From Phaeovulum vinaykumarii (GTDB taxonomy: Bacteria > Pseudomonadota > Alphaproteobacteria > Rhodobacterales > Rhodobacteraceae): a DNA stretch of 64,000 bases. Position numbers and translations under genes: made by a program. Below, piece after piece: positions 30,207-40,823 of this stretch. The stretch covers positions 62,001 to 126,000 of the forward strand of contig NZ_FTOM01000003.1 in NCBI RefSeq assembly GCF_900156695.1, written 5' to 3'. Each line of letters opens with the position of its first letter. Within the stretch, counting starts at the first letter, position 1. The notes under the pieces were generated by a model. The model searched no databases and was not told where the DNA came from. It saw nothing but the letters and a program-made list of their open reading frames with translations.

Positions 30207-31478
30207 TCACTCCAGCATCGCGGCGCGCCGGTCCAGCATGGGCTGCGTGATCAGCACCACGCCGCCCTCGCTGCGCCGGAACCAGCGCGCGTCTTCCTCG
30301 GGGTCTTGCCCCACGACCAGCCCCGGCGGGATCACCACGCCCCGGTCGATCACGCAGCGCGTCAGCTCGGCCTTGCGCCCCACCTGCACGTAAGGCAGCG
30401 CCACGACGTGATCGAGGCTGGACCACGAATGCGCCCGCCCGCCGGTGAACATCAGCGAATTGCGCACCTCGGCCCCCGACACGATGCAATCGCCCGCGAT
30501 CAGCGACGAGACCGCCGAGCCGCGACGCCCGTCCTCGTCGTGGATGAACTTGGCCGGCGGCACGATCTCGGCATAGGTCCAGATCGGCCAGGCGTTGTCG
30601 TAAAGGTCGAGCTTGGGCGTGAAATCGGTCAGGTCGATATTGGCCTGCCAGAAGGCGTCGATCGTGCCCACGTCGCGCCAATAGGGTTCGGTCTCGAGCC
30701 CCGAGGTCACGCAGCTTTCCGAGAACAGATGCGCCATCGCCTTGCCGTTGCGCACGATGGCCGGAATGATGTCATGGCCGAAATCATGGGTCGAATTCGG
30801 GTCTGCGGCATCGCGGATCAGCAGGTCGCGCAGGAAGGCCCAATCGAAGACATAGATCCCCATCGAGGCCAGGCATTGATCGGGCGCACCGGGCATGCCG
30901 GGCGGATCGGCGGGCTTTTCCAGAAAGCGCGTGATGCGCCCCTTGGCGTCAACCTCCATCACCCCGAAGGCCGAGGCATCCGCCCTGGGCACGGTCAGGC
31001 AGCCGATGGTGACATCCGCGCCCGAGTTCACGTGCTCTTGCAACATCACCTCGTAATCCATCTTGTAGACGTGATCTCCGGCCAGGATCACCACATAGCG
31101 CACCTGATAATCGTCCACGATGTCGATGTTCTGCGTCACCGCGTCGGCGGTGCCTTGATACCACTGGCTTTCCGACACGCGCTGGCTGGCCGGCAGGATG
31201 TCGAGATATTCGTTCCGTTCGGCGCGAAAGAAGCCCCAGCCGCGCTGCATGTGGCGGATCAGGGAATGGGCCTTGTATTGCGTGGCGATGGCCATCTTGC
31301 GGATGCCCGAATTGACCGCATTCGACAGGGCAAAGTCGATGATGCGGGTCTTGCCGCCGAAATAGACCGCGGGTTTGGCGCGCCGGTCGGTCAATTCCTT
31401 GAGGCGCGAGCCGCGCCCGCCGGCAAGAACGAAGGCCATGGCCTGGCTGGCAAGCCGCGTGTTGGGTCTGGGTTTCAT
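30207..31478 (-). CDS. glgC: Glucose-1-phosphate adenylyltransferase
   Basis: Makes ADP-glucose from glucose-1-phosphate and ATP, the regulated step of bacterial glycogen synthesis. The 423-residue protein has the N-terminal nucleotide-binding loop [20 protein letters not shown], the catalytic region [15 protein letters not shown] and FLEKPADPP, and a left-handed beta-helix C-terminal half with [14 protein letters not shown]. Known Rhodobacter homologues are allosterically activated by fructose-6-phosphate, fructose-1,6-bisphosphate and pyruvate; that is inferred here. GGGAGG precedes the ATG. Confidence 0.97.
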   Translation of the reverse strand: MKPRPNTRLASQAMAFVLAGGRGSRLKELTDRRAKPAVYFGGKTRIIDFALSNAVNSGIRKMAIATQYKAHSLIRHMQRGWGFFRAERNEYLDILPASQRVSESQWYQGTADAVTQNIDIVDDYQVRYVVILAGDHVYKMDYEVMLQEHVNSGADVTIGCLTVPRADASAFGVMEVDAKGRITRFLEKPADPPGMPGAPDQCLASMGIYVFDWAFLRDLLIRDAADPNSTHDFGHDIIPAIVRNGKAMAHLFSESCVTSGLETEPYWRDVGTIDAFWQANIDLTDFTPKLDLYDNAWPIWTYAEIVPPAKFIHDEDGRRGSAVSSLIAGDCIVSGAEVRNSLMFTGGRAHSWSSLDHVVALPYVQVGRKAELTRCVIDRGVVIPPGLVVGQDPEEDARWFRRSEGGVVLITQPMLDRRAAMLE

Positions 31479-31536
31479 GGCGACCTCCCGGTTCGTGTTC
31501 TTGTGGTTTCTTCTGTGGTTATGGGGCGTGTCTCGA

Positions 31537-33720
31537 TCAGGCCCCTTCGGGTTCGAGCAGAAGTGCCGTCAGCGGCGGCAAGCAGATCTCGGCCCGGGCG
31601 CCGCCCTCGCCTTCCCGCGCCTCGATCCGGCCCATGTTGCCGCGATTGCCCCCGCCATAGGGGCCGGCGTCGGTGTTCAGGATCTCGCGCCAGGGGCCGG
31701 GCTGCGGCAGGCGCAGGGAATGGCTGCGCTCGATCGGGGTGAAGTTGACGACGAAGACAACGGGCGGCTGTCCCGGCGCGCGGCGCTCGAAGGCATAGAC
31801 CGAATGTTCGGCATCATCGGCGTCGATCCAGGCAAAGCCCTCGGGGCGCCCGTCGCCCCAGGACATCGCCGGCCGGTCGCGGTAAAGGCGGTTGAGGTCG
31901 CGGATCAGGTCGCGCATGCCGGCATGAAGCGGATAATCGAGCAGGCTCCAGTCCAGCTGCCCCGCCTGCGCCCATTCCCGCACCTGCGCGAATTCCTGGC
32001 CCATGAACAGAAGCTTCTTGCCCGGATGCGCCCACATGAAGGCGTAGAAGGCGCGCAGGTTGGCGAATTTCTCCTCCCAACTGCCCGGCATCTTGCCCAG
32101 CATGCTGCCCTTGCCGTGCACCACCTCGTCGTGGCTGATCGGCAGGATGAAGTTCTCGGTCCAGGCATAGGAAGACGCGAAGGTCATCTCGTTGTGATGC
32201 CAGCGCCGGTGGATCGGCTCGCGCGCCATGTAGCGCAGGCTGTCGTTCATCCAGCCCATGTTCCACTTGAAGCCGAAGCCCAGCCCCCCCTCGTGGACCG
32301 GCGCCGAGACCTTGGGAAAGGCGGTGCTTTCCTCGGCCACGGTCATGATCCCCGGCGCGCCGCCATAGGCCGCGGCATTCATCGCGCGCAGGAATTCGAT
32401 CGCCTCGAGGTTCTCGCGGCCGCCGTGGATGTTGGGCACCCATTCGCCTTCGGGGCGGGAATAGTCGCGGTAGAGCATCGAGGCCACCGCATCCACCCGC
32501 AGCCCGTCGACGTGATATTCCTCAAGCCAGTAGAGCGCATTGGCCAGCAGGTAATTGGCCACCTCGCGGCGCCCGAAATTGTAGATCAAGGTATTCCAGT
32601 CGCGGTGGAAGCCCTCGCGCGGGTCGGCATGTTCATAAAGCGCCGTGCCGTCGAAGCGCGCCAGCCCATGCGCATCGGTCGGGAAATGCCCCGGCACCCA
32701 ATCAAGGATCACGCCCAGCCCGCGCTGATGGGCAGCATCGATCAGCCCGGCGAATTCCTGCGCCGTGCCGTGCCGGACCGTGGGCGCATAGAGCCCGACC
32801 GGCTGATAGCCCCACGAGCCGTCGAAGGGGTGTTCGTGGATCGGCATCAGTTCGATATGGGTGAAGCCCAGGTCGCGCACGTAATCGCACAGTGCCTCGG
32901 ACAGCTCGTGATAGGACAGCGGGCGCCCGCCCTCCTCCATCACCCGCCGCCAGCTGCCCAGGTGCACCTCGTAGATCGAGATCGGCGCGTCAAAGCGGTT
33001 GGCGGCCTCGCGTCGGCTCAGCCAGTCGTGATCGCCCCAGCCATGCGTGCCCAGACGGCGCACGACCGAGGCCGTCAGCGGCGGATGCTCGGCGCCAAAG
33101 CCCACCGGGTCGGCCTTGAGCGGCAGAAGACAGCCGTCCGGGCCCTTGATCTCGAACTTGTAGCGCGCGCCTTCGCGGACGCCGGGCAGGAAGATTTCCC
33201 ACACCCCGGTGGCGCCGCGGGCGCGCATCGGATGGGTCAGCCCGTTCCAGTGGTTGAATTCGCCCACGACCGAGACGCGCCGCGCCGCGGGGGCCCAGAC
33301 GGCGAAATGCGTCCCCTCGACGCCTTCATGGGTGATCGGATGCGCCCCCAGCGCCTGCCACAGCCGCCGGTGGCGCCCCTCGCCGATCAGATATTCGTCG
33401 ATCTCGCCCAGAACGGGGCCAAAGCGATAGGGGTCATCGAAATCCCACGCCCCCCAGGCACCGAAGCCGCGCAGCCGGTAGGCGCCGCCCTCGGCCCAAG
33501 GCCCGGGCCAGCGGCAGACGAAGAGCGCGGGGCCGACGCAGGTCATCTCGACCGGATCGCCGCCCGTTTCGGGCAATGCCCAGAGCTGCGCCGCGCCCGG
33601 CACCAGCGCGGCAATGCGCCAGCCGCCCGCGCCATCGGGATGCAGCCCCAGAACGGAGAACGGATCGGAATGACGCCCCTCGGCCAGTGCCTGCGCTGCG
33701 GCGGGATCGATGAGCGTCAT
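31537..33720 (-). CDS. glgB: 1,4-alpha-glucan branching enzyme
   Basis: GH13 enzyme that introduces alpha-1,6 branches into glycogen. The 727-residue product has two N-terminal beta-sandwich (CBM48-type) segments, the [20 protein letters not shown] region, [27 protein letters not shown] (nucleophile Asp), VAEESTAFP (acid Glu) and the conserved [15 protein letters not shown]. Length fits the family. A GAGAGAGG site precedes the ATG. It lies between glgP and glgC in the order of transcription. Confidence 0.97.
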   Translation of the reverse strand: MTLIDPAAAQALAEGRHSDPFSVLGLHPDGAGGWRIAALVPGAAQLWALPETGGDPVEMTCVGPALFVCRWPGPWAEGGAYRLRGFGAWGAWDFDDPYRFGPVLGEIDEYLIGEGRHRRLWQALGAHPITHEGVEGTHFAVWAPAARRVSVVGEFNHWNGLTHPMRARGATGVWEIFLPGVREGARYKFEIKGPDGCLLPLKADPVGFGAEHPPLTASVVRRLGTHGWGDHDWLSRREAANRFDAPISIYEVHLGSWRRVMEEGGRPLSYHELSEALCDYVRDLGFTHIELMPIHEHPFDGSWGYQPVGLYAPTVRHGTAQEFAGLIDAAHQRGLGVILDWVPGHFPTDAHGLARFDGTALYEHADPREGFHRDWNTLIYNFGRREVANYLLANALYWLEEYHVDGLRVDAVASMLYRDYSRPEGEWVPNIHGGRENLEAIEFLRAMNAAAYGGAPGIMTVAEESTAFPKVSAPVHEGGLGFGFKWNMGWMNDSLRYMAREPIHRRWHHNEMTFASSYAWTENFILPISHDEVVHGKGSMLGKMPGSWEEKFANLRAFYAFMWAHPGKKLLFMGQEFAQVREWAQAGQLDWSLLDYPLHAGMRDLIRDLNRLYRDRPAMSWGDGRPEGFAWIDADDAEHSVYAFERRAPGQPPVVFVVNFTPIERSHSLRLPQPGPWREILNTDAGPYGGGNRGNMGRIEAREGEGGARAEICLPPLTALLLEPEGA

Positions 33721-33732
33721 GCAAACCTCTCT

Positions 33733-36168
33733 CTAAAGGGCCGAGCCGGTCTCCCAGATCTCGGACATGTAGCTGCGGATCGCGCGATCCGACGAGAAGA
33801 ATCCCATCCGCGCCGTGTTCAGGGCAGCCATAGGCCACCAGCGTGACGGATCGGCGAAGGTTTCGTCAACACGCCTCTGTGCCTCGGCGTATGCGGCAAA
33901 ATCAGACGCCACAAGGAAATAATCCGAATGCCAGATATTGTGGACCAGCCCGTGATAGCGCGTGGGATCATCGGGCGAGAAGCGCCCCTCGGCGATCATC
34001 TGCAACACGTCCTGCATCGGCTGGCTGGCCAGGATGGCGTTGCGCGCGTGATCGGGATCCTTGCGGACCTCGGCCACTTCCTCGGTGGTCAGGCCGAACA
34101 GGAAGAAGTTCTCGGCCCCCACGCGCGCGCGGATCTCGACATTGGCGCCGTCCAGCGTGCCGATGGTCAGCGCGCCGTTCAGCGCGAATTTCATGTTGCC
34201 GGTGCCCGAGGCTTCCTTGCCCGCGGTCGAGATCTGCTCGGACAGATCCGCCGCCGGCACCAGACGTTCGGCCATCGAGACGTTGTAATTGGCCGGATAG
34301 ACCACCTTCAGCAAATCGCGCGTGAAGGGGTCGTTGTTCAGCACATTGGCCACGTCATTGATCAGGCGGATGATCTCCTTGGCGGCCATGTAGCCCGGCG
34401 CGGCCTTGCCGCCGAAGATCTTGACCCGCGGCACCCAGCCGGCGGTGGGATTGGCGCGGATGGCGTGCCAATGGGCGATCGTCTCGAGGATATTGAGAAG
34501 CTGGCGCTTGTATTCGTGGATGCGCTTGACCTGCACGTCAAACAGCGCGTCGGGATCGACCTCGAGCCCCTGGCTGCGCGCGATCCAGTTCGACAGCGCC
34601 ACCTTGTTGGTGCGCTTGGCGGCGGCAAAGGCCGACAGGAAGCCCGCGTCGCCCAGATGCGCCTCAAGATCGACCAGCCGGTCCAGATCGGCCTCCCAGC
34701 CCGGGCCGATCGTGTCGGAGATCAGCCCCGACAGCGCAGGGTTGGCCAGCCGCAGCCAGCGCCGCGGCGTGATCCCGTTGGTGACGTTGAGAATGCGCCC
34801 CGGATGCAGCCGGTCGAGATCGGGAAAGAGGTTCTGGCGCACCAGATCGCTGTGCAGCGCCGAGACCCCGTTGACCTTGTGCGCGGTGATGAAGGCCAGA
34901 TCGCCCATCCGCACCTCGTGGTGCTTGACGATCCCCACCCAATGCGGGCGCTTGGGGTGCTGGCGCAGGTGCCAGGCGTCGATTTCCTCGATGATCTGAA
35001 GATGGCGCGGCAGCACCGCCCCCATCAGGTAATGCGCCCAGCGTTCCAGCGCCTCGGGCAGAAGCGTGTGGTTGGTATAGCCCAGGCAGCGCGTGGTGAT
35101 CGACAGCGCCGCCTCGAATTCCATCCCGTGCACATCGACCAGAAGCCGGATCAGCTCGGGACCGGCGATGGCGGGGTGGGTGTCGTTCATCTGGATGGCG
35201 ACATGCGCGGGCAGATCATCCAGCGCAAAGCCGGCCGCCAGATGCCGGCGCAGGATGTCCTGGATCGCGGCCGAGGTCAGGAAATATTCCTGCTTCAGCC
35301 GCAATTCCTTGCCGGCATAGGTGGTGTCGTCGGGGTAGAGCACCCGCGCCAGCGTGCGCGCCAGCGTCTCGGGGGCGGCGGCGGCGGTGTAATCGCCGCG
35401 GTTGAAGCGCTCCAGATCAAAGAGCGTGGTCGGCTTGGCCGCCCAGAGCCGCAGCGTATTGGCCCAGGCGCCGCTCCAGCCCACGACGGGGGTGTCGTGG
35501 GCCTCGGCCAGGACCGTCTCGGCCGGGCGCCAGACGGCGCGACCGTCGACGCGGGTGACCTCGCCCTTGAAGCCGATCTCATAGCTGGCCTCGGGGCGCT
35601 CGAATTCCCAGGGGTGGCGCTGGGTCAGCCAATCCTCGGGGCTTTCGACCTGGCGGCCGTCGTCGAAGCGCTGGCGGAACAGCCCGTGCTCATAGCGGAT
35701 CCCGTAGCCATAGCCCGGACAGCCCAGCGTCGCCATGCTTTCCATGTAGCACGCCGCAAGACGCCCCAGCCCGCCATTGCCCAGGGCCGCGTCGGGCTCG
35801 TCCTCGACCACGGCGCGGAAATCGACGCCCAGCGAGGCCAGCGCCGCCTCGGCCGCCGCATGCAGCCCCAGATTGATCGCGGCATCCTCGAGGATACGGC
35901 CGATCAGGAATTCCATCGACAGGTAATAGACACGCTTGCGCCCCTCGTCCCAGGTGCGGCGCGTGGCGGCGAACCAGGGTTCGACGATCCGGTCGCGGAT
36001 CGCATGCGAGAGAGCCAGCCGCCAGTCATAGACCGATGCATGGGCGGCATCCTTGCCCATGGTATAGGTCAGATGGCGCAGGATCTCCGCGCGCAGGTCT
36101 TCGGCGGTGACGGGGGCAGTGTCTTTCACGGCAGGCTTCCCGGATGTGGCGCGTTGCCCCTTCTTCAC
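33733..36168 (-). CDS. glgP: Glycogen phosphorylase
   Basis: PLP-dependent GT35 enzyme releasing glucose-1-phosphate from glycogen. The 811-residue protein shows RKRVYYLSMEFLIGR, the DEPDAALGNGGLGRLAACYMES region and the PLP-lysine motif EASGTGNMKFALNGALTIGT near the C-terminus. The reading frame starts with GTG at 36168; another GTG at 36129, with GGGAAG 6 nt upstream, is an equally good start and would remove 13 residues. It is the first gene of the glycogen operon (glgP-B-C-A-X-pgm), divergent from the alpha-glucosidase gene. Confidence 0.96.
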   Translation of the reverse strand: MKKGQRATSGKPAVKDTAPVTAEDLRAEILRHLTYTMGKDAAHASVYDWRLALSHAIRDRIVEPWFAATRRTWDEGRKRVYYLSMEFLIGRILEDAAINLGLHAAAEAALASLGVDFRAVVEDEPDAALGNGGLGRLAACYMESMATLGCPGYGYGIRYEHGLFRQRFDDGRQVESPEDWLTQRHPWEFERPEASYEIGFKGEVTRVDGRAVWRPAETVLAEAHDTPVVGWSGAWANTLRLWAAKPTTLFDLERFNRGDYTAAAAPETLARTLARVLYPDDTTYAGKELRLKQEYFLTSAAIQDILRRHLAAGFALDDLPAHVAIQMNDTHPAIAGPELIRLLVDVHGMEFEAALSITTRCLGYTNHTLLPEALERWAHYLMGAVLPRHLQIIEEIDAWHLRQHPKRPHWVGIVKHHEVRMGDLAFITAHKVNGVSALHSDLVRQNLFPDLDRLHPGRILNVTNGITPRRWLRLANPALSGLISDTIGPGWEADLDRLVDLEAHLGDAGFLSAFAAAKRTNKVALSNWIARSQGLEVDPDALFDVQVKRIHEYKRQLLNILETIAHWHAIRANPTAGWVPRVKIFGGKAAPGYMAAKEIIRLINDVANVLNNDPFTRDLLKVVYPANYNVSMAERLVPAADLSEQISTAGKEASGTGNMKFALNGALTIGTLDGANVEIRARVGAENFFLFGLTTEEVAEVRKDPDHARNAILASQPMQDVLQMIAEGRFSPDDPTRYHGLVHNIWHSDYFLVASDFAAYAEAQRRVDETFADPSRWWPMAALNTARMGFFSSDRAIRSYMSEIWETGSAL

Positions 36169-36275
36169 CGCGCGAAGGGTGAGGCGTCAAGGCGCCCCGC
36201 GCTCACGCGCAAATCAATTTCGCGGCGTTGCAGCAATGGCTATGATCTGGGCAGGACCGCAGGAAAGAGGCTGGA

Positions 36276-37892
36276 ATGACAGGCAGGCAACCGGGGCAGC
36301 GCATCGCGTTCCGCCCACAGGCAGGTGACGAATGGTGGCGCGGCGCGGTGATCTATCAGATCTACCCGCGCAGCTTTCTCGACAGCAACGGCGATGGCAT
36401 CGGCGACCTGCCCGGCATCACCGCGCGGCTGGAGCATATCGCGGATCTGGGCGCGGATGCGGTCTGGATCAGCCCGATCTTCCGGTCGCCCATGGCCGAC
36501 ATGGGCTATGACGTGAGCGACCATTGCGACGTCGATCCGCTGTTCGGCACCCTCGAGGATTTCGACACCCTGATCGCGCGGGCGCATGATCTGGGGCTGC
36601 GCGTCATCCTCGATCAGGTGCTGTCGCACAGTTCGGACCAGCACCCCTGGTTTCTGGACAGCCGTCGCGGCGGGGCGCATGCCAATTGGTATATCTGGGC
36701 CGATGCGCGCCCCGACGGCAGCCCGCCCAACAACTGGCAATCGGTCTTCGGCGGGTCGGCCTGGCAATGGGATGCGGGCCGGCGGCAATATTACATGCAT
36801 AATTTCCTGGCCGCACAGCCCGACATGAACCTGCACGAGCCGCAGGTTCAGGAGGCGCTTCTGGGGGCCGTGCGCTTCTGGCTCGAGCGCGGCGTGGACG
36901 GGTTCCGGCTGGACACGGTGAACTACTACTTCCACGACCAGGCGCTGACCGACAACCCGCCCGCGCGCCCCGTGCCCGGCCTGCGCTGGCCCCCGGTCGT
37001 GCCCTATGACATGCAGCGCCATCTGCACGACAAGACCCGCCCCGAGAACCTGGCCTTCCTGGAACGGCTGCGGGCGCTGGCCGACGCATACGGCGCCTGC
37101 CTGATGGGCGAGGTCGGCGAGACCGAGGGCCGCGCGCTCAAGATCATGGGCGATTATACCGCCGGCAACCGACGGCTGCACATGGCCTACAGCTTCGACA
37201 TGCTGAGCCCGTTGTGCACCCCCGCCCATTTCCGCGACACGATGGCCGCCTTCTTCGCCGCCGCCCCCGATGGCTGGCCGGCCTGGTCGTTCTCGAACCA
37301 CGACGTGCCCCGCCATGTCAGCCGCTGGGCCGCGATGGGCGCGCCCGAGGCCGTCGCCCGCCAGGCGATCGGGCTTCTGGTGTCGCTGCCGGGCACGATC
37401 GGGATCTATCAGGGCGAGGAACTGGGCCTGCCCGAGGCCGAGCTGGCCTATAGCGATCTGACCGACCCGGTGGGGCTGCGCTTCTGGCCCGACGACAAGG
37501 GCCGCGACGGGGCGCGCACGCCGATGCCCTGGGACGCCGCTCAGCTCCACGGCGGTTTTTCCACCGCCAAACCCTGGCTGCCGGTGACGCCGCCGCATCT
37601 GGCGCGCGCGGTCTCGACCCAGGGCCCCGACGGCACACTGACCGCCTATCGCACGGCACTGGCCTTCCGCCGCGCGCGCCCCGAACTGCGCCTGGGCAGC
37701 TTCGAGGCGCTGGACCTGCCCGACCCCGTGCTGGGCTTTCGCCGCGACGGGCTGACCTGCCTGTTCAACCTGTCGGCCGGGACGGTGACGCTGGACTGGC
37801 CCGACGCCCCGGTGGCCCAGGGCCCCGCGCAGGGCTGGCACTGGCTGGACGGGCAGCTGCGGCTGGACCCGAACGCCTGCCTGTGGTGCTGA
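36276..37892 (+). CDS. GH13 alpha-glucosidase
   Basis: A 538-residue oligo-alpha-glucoside hydrolase of the AglA/oligo-1,6-glucosidase branch. The N-terminus WWRGAVIYQIYPRSFLDSNG is characteristic; catalytic elements are GVDGFRLDTVNYY (nucleophile near residue 213), LMGEVGETEG (acid/base near 277) and FSNHDVPRHVSRW (transition-state Asp near 340). No signal peptide is present, so it acts in the cytoplasm on imported or glycogen-derived oligosaccharides. It is divergent from glgP across about 107 bp, which probably holds both promoters. No sugar transporter adjoins it. Confidence 0.93.
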   Translation: MTGRQPGQRIAFRPQAGDEWWRGAVIYQIYPRSFLDSNGDGIGDLPGITARLEHIADLGADAVWISPIFRSPMADMGYDVSDHCDVDPLFGTLEDFDTLIARAHDLGLRVILDQVLSHSSDQHPWFLDSRRGGAHANWYIWADARPDGSPPNNWQSVFGGSAWQWDAGRRQYYMHNFLAAQPDMNLHEPQVQEALLGAVRFWLERGVDGFRLDTVNYYFHDQALTDNPPARPVPGLRWPPVVPYDMQRHLHDKTRPENLAFLERLRALADAYGACLMGEVGETEGRALKIMGDYTAGNRRLHMAYSFDMLSPLCTPAHFRDTMAAFFAAAPDGWPAWSFSNHDVPRHVSRWAAMGAPEAVARQAIGLLVSLPGTIGIYQGEELGLPEAELAYSDLTDPVGLRFWPDDKGRDGARTPMPWDAAQLHGGFSTAKPWLPVTPPHLARAVSTQGPDGTLTAYRTALAFRRARPELRLGSFEALDLPDPVLGFRRDGLTCLFNLSAGTVTLDWPDAPVAQGPAQGWHWLDGQLRLDPNACLWC

Positions 37893-37946
37893 CCGAGAAC
37901 GGCGCCGGGGCCCTGTTTTTGGGGGGCCTGCGGCGTTGGGGCCCCT

Positions 37947-38999
37947 TCAGCCCATCGGCAAGAGCACGATGAACCGGCTGCCGCGGCCCTTCTCGCTGTC
38001 GATCTTCATCCGGCCGCGATGGCGGGCGATGATGTGCTTGACGATGGCCAGCCCCAGCCCGGTCCCGCCCTTCTCGCGCGAGCGGTGGTTGTCGACGCGA
38101 TAGAACCGTTCGGTCAGCCGCGGCAGGTGGATCGGGTCGATGCCCTCGCCGCGGTCGATCACCTCGATCTGGAGCGCGGGGCCGCGCAGCACCGGTTCGT
38201 GTTCGACCCGGCTCAGCCGCACCCGCACCTCGCCGCCCGAGCCGCCGTATTTCACCGCATTCTCGATCAGGTTGTGAATGACCTGCGTCAGCTGATCGGG
38301 GTCGCCCGGCACCGGCAACGGCGCCTCGATCCCCTCGGCATGCAGATCGACCCCGGCCTCGCGGGCCTGCGCGCGCAAGGTCATGAGCGAGGATTGCACC
38401 AACCCGACCACATCCACCCGCCCGGTGGGGCGACGGCGCTCCTCGGCCTCGACCCGGCTCAGCGACAGAAGATCCGCCACCAGCCGGTTCATCCGCCCCG
38501 CCTCGCGCGCCATGATGTCGAGAAACCGCTCGCGCGCGACGGGGTCATCCTTGGCCGCGCCCTTCAGCGTCTCGATGAAGCCCAGAAGCGCGGTCAGCGG
38601 CGTGCGCAGCTCGTGGCTGACATTGGCGACGAATTCGCGCCGGATCACCTCGGCATTCTCCTGCGCCGAGATGTCCTCGAAGACCAGCGCGGCATGGCTG
38701 CCCGAAAGCGGCGCCACCGACAGCTGGGTGACGATCTCGCCGCGCGCATCGCGCCCCCCGGCGATGGTCACGCGCACCTTGGCGGCGCGCCCCTCGCGCA
38801 GCGCACCTTCGACCGCATCGCCGATGGCGGGCTGGCGCAGGAAGGTCACGAAGGGCCGCCCCTCGGGGTTCGAGCCCAGCATCGCGCAGGCCGCCGCATT
38901 GGCCACGACGATGCGCTCGGCGCGCGAGACGACCAGCACCGCCAGCGGCACCGCCTCGGCCAGCGCCCGGATCTGGCTTTCGCCCGAGGCGTCATGCAC
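37947..38999 (-). CDS. PhoR-like PAS histidine kinase
   Basis: A two-component sensor kinase of 350 residues. The frame is open to 39092, but AAGGAGG lies 8 nt before a GTG at 38999, giving the N-terminus HDASGESQIRAL. No transmembrane helix is visible, so it appears soluble. A PAS domain (about residues 10-110, LAVLVVSRAERIVVANAAAC) precedes HisKA with FVANVSHELRTPLTALLGF (His129) and HATPase with HNLIENAVKYGG, DRGEGIDP and GGTGLGLAIVKH. It resembles the cytoplasmic half of PhoR, but no phoB or pst gene is in view. A receiver-like gene is divergent from it. Confidence 0.92.
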   Translation of the reverse strand: MHDASGESQIRALAEAVPLAVLVVSRAERIVVANAAACAMLGSNPEGRPFVTFLRQPAIGDAVEGALREGRAAKVRVTIAGGRDARGEIVTQLSVAPLSGSHAALVFEDISAQENAEVIRREFVANVSHELRTPLTALLGFIETLKGAAKDDPVARERFLDIMAREAGRMNRLVADLLSLSRVEAEERRRPTGRVDVVGLVQSSLMTLRAQAREAGVDLHAEGIEAPLPVPGDPDQLTQVIHNLIENAVKYGGSGGEVRVRLSRVEHEPVLRGPALQIEVIDRGEGIDPIHLPRLTERFYRVDNHRSREKGGTGLGLAIVKHIIARHRGRMKIDSEKGRGSRFIVLLPMG

Positions 39000-39213
39000 G
39001 GCGGCGCCCTCCTTCGCTATGGCGTCGGGGCGGGGACGGGTTACTCTCCCGTGCATTGTAAACCATATCTTGCCATCTCGCTTGAGTCGCATTTCACGAC
39101 ATTATTAAATCCCGTTAGCCCTTGTGTGACGGCATCCGCATGACAGCCACGACAAAAAGTCGGGATTCTGGCATGATGTTACTGCTTTAGAGCACGAAGA
39201 TGACAGGAGAGAC

Positions 39214-39597
39214 ATGACAAACGCCCCTCCTCCCGGCTCGAAGCCGGTGTCGGATCCGACCTCCGGGCCGCAACAGCGCCGCATCCTGGTGGTTGAACCC
39301 AACCAATCCCTGCCGGCCGCCCTGCGCGGGGTGAGCGGGGTCGCCGTGACCATCAGCCGGTGGCATGCGCTGGACGCCGAGCTGCTGGCACAGGTGAACC
39401 CGGATGTGGTGATGTGCCCGCTGTTCATGCCCGGCCATGACGTGATCGACCTGGCGCGGCGGCTGCATGACATGGGCTATCGCGGTGCGCTGCGCGCCTT
39501 CTGCTCCAGCGTGCCCGACCCCGACCTGATCCGGCGCGAGGTGGCCCATGCCTGCCCCGAGGTCAGCTTCGAGCTGATCGTCCTGAACCTCAACTGA
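39214..39597 (+). CDS. Receiver-like protein lacking the phospho-acceptor
   Basis: A 127-residue protein with a disordered N-terminus (to about residue 21) followed by a pattern resembling a CheY-type receiver: strand RRILVVEPNQ, a helix, VAVTISRW, then PDVVMCPLFMPGHDVIDLARR. The position where phospho-Asp would sit is Cys/Pro (VVMCPLFMPG), and the usual acidic pair after strand 1 is a single Glu, so it cannot be phosphorylated in the normal way. AGGAGAG precedes the ATG. It is divergent from the PhoR-like kinase. Assignment as a receiver fold is by pattern only and moderately sure; function unknown. Confidence 0.6.
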   Translation: MTNAPPPGSKPVSDPTSGPQQRRILVVEPNQSLPAALRGVSGVAVTISRWHALDAELLAQVNPDVVMCPLFMPGHDVIDLARRLHDMGYRGALRAFCSSVPDPDLIRREVAHACPEVSFELIVLNLN

Positions 39598-39657
39598 GAC
39601 CGCCAAGACCCGTGCGCCAAGACCCAAGCGCCAAGACCGACACAAGCGCGCCCCGGC

Positions 39658-40179
39658 TCAGGGGCAGGCGCGCAGGCCTTGCGCGTAGCGGCGCGCATTG
39701 GCGCGATAATGCGCCGCCGATTGCAAGAGCCGTTCCCGCGCCGCGTCATCAAGGCTGCGCACCACCCGGCCCGGCTGGCCCATGACCAGCGACCCCGGCG
39801 GGATCTCCTTGCCCTCGGTCACCAGCGCGCCCGCCCCGATCAGGCTGCCCGCCCCGATCCGCGCGCCATTCAGAACCACCGCCCCCATGCCGACCAGCAC
39901 GCCGGCCTCAAGGATGCAGCCATGCAGGATCGCCTTGTGGCCCACGGTGCAATCGGGGCCGATCACCAGCGGATAGCCCATATCGGTATGCAGAACGCAG
40001 CCATCTTGCACATTGCTGCCGCGTCCGACGCGGATCTCCTCGTTATCGCCGCGCAGGACCGCGCCGAACCAGACCGAGGCGTCCTCCTCGAGCACCACGC
40101 GGCCCATCAGATCGGCGCTGGGCGCGACCCAGGCCCCCGGTCCGATCTGCGGCGCGCTTCCGTCCAGGTCGTAGATCAT
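39658..40179 (-). CDS. Gamma-carbonic-anhydrase-like hexapeptide-repeat protein
   Basis: A 173-residue left-handed beta-helix protein of the gamma carbonic anhydrase/PaaY/YrdA family. Hexapeptide repeats run through most of the chain ([18 protein letters not shown], then [10 protein letters not shown] and onward). The three metal His of the family can be seen: CVLHTD, and both His in [11 protein letters not shown]. Whether it hydrates CO2 or acts on thioesters cannot be told. Its ATG overlaps the gmk stop (ATGA), so it is the last gene of a coupled yicC-gmk-LbH operon. Confidence 0.9.
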   Translation of the reverse strand: MIYDLDGSAPQIGPGAWVAPSADLMGRVVLEEDASVWFGAVLRGDNEEIRVGRGSNVQDGCVLHTDMGYPLVIGPDCTVGHKAILHGCILEAGVLVGMGAVVLNGARIGAGSLIGAGALVTEGKEIPPGSLVMGQPGRVVRSLDDAARERLLQSAAHYRANARRYAQGLRACP

Positions 40180-40823
40180 CGCGTGTCGAACTCCTTGTTG
40201 AGACGGCGGACATGTTCGCCCAGCCACGGCTGCTGGCGGCGGCGCAGGCGCGTGGCCTCGATCACCGCGCGCAACTGGGCCTCGGTGCGGTCCACATCCG
40301 CATTGACCAGCACGTAATCATATTCCGCCCAATGGCTGATCTCGTCGCGCGCCTTGGACATGCGCCCGGCGATCACCGCCTCGCTGTCCTGGGCGCGGGT
40401 ATGCAGCCGGCGTTCCAGCTCGGGGATCGACGGCGGCAGGATGAAGATCGACAGCGCATCATCGCCAAGCGCCGAGGTGCGGATCTGCTGGGCGCCCTGC
40501 CAGTCCACATCGAACAGGACGTCGCGCCCCTCGGCCAGCGCGGTTTCGACCGGGGCGCGGGGCGAGCCGTAGAAATTGCCGAAGACCTCGGCATGTTCCA
40601 GCATCTCGCCGGCCTCGATCCGGGCCTCGAACTGTGCCCGCGACAGGAAATAATATTCGCGCCCGTCCACCTCGCCGGGGCGCGGCGCCCGCGTCGTGGC
40701 CGAGACCGAGAAGCTGAGCGTCGGGTCCCAGGCCATCAGCCGGCGCGCCAGGGTGGACTTGCCCGCCCCCGAGGGCGAGGACAGGATGACAAGAAGGCCG
40801 CGGCGGGTCTGGGACATGCTCAC
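40176..40823 (-). CDS. gmk: Guanylate kinase
   Basis: Phosphorylates GMP to GDP with ATP. The 215-residue protein has the P-loop [16 protein letters not shown] (residues 14-29), the GMP-binding [20 protein letters not shown] and the [14 protein letters not shown] segment. The start is ATG 40823, or ATG 40817 two codons later. The start overlaps the yicC stop by 4 nt, an arrangement common in proteobacteria. Confidence 0.97.
   Translation of the reverse strand: MSMSQTRRGLLVILSSPSGAGKSTLARRLMAWDPTLSFSVSATTRAPRPGEVDGREYYFLSRAQFEARIEAGEMLEHAEVFGNFYGSPRAPVETALAEGRDVLFDVDWQGAQQIRTSALGDDALSIFILPPSIPELERRLHTRAQDSEAVIAGRMSKARDEISHWAEYDYVLVNADVDRTEAQLRAVIEATRLRRRQQPWLGEHVRRLNKEFDTR

Noticed and set aside
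30202-30681. N-terminal extension of glgA into glgC
   Set aside because: The sequence is out-of-frame glgC DNA with Arg/Gly bias; the conserved GlgA N-terminus begins at 30201.
37893-37946. Possible terminator between the alpha-glucosidase and the PhoR-like kinase genes
   Set aside because: GGGGCCC-type arms and a T5 run are present but the pairing is imperfect and interrupted, so no clear hairpin can be defended.
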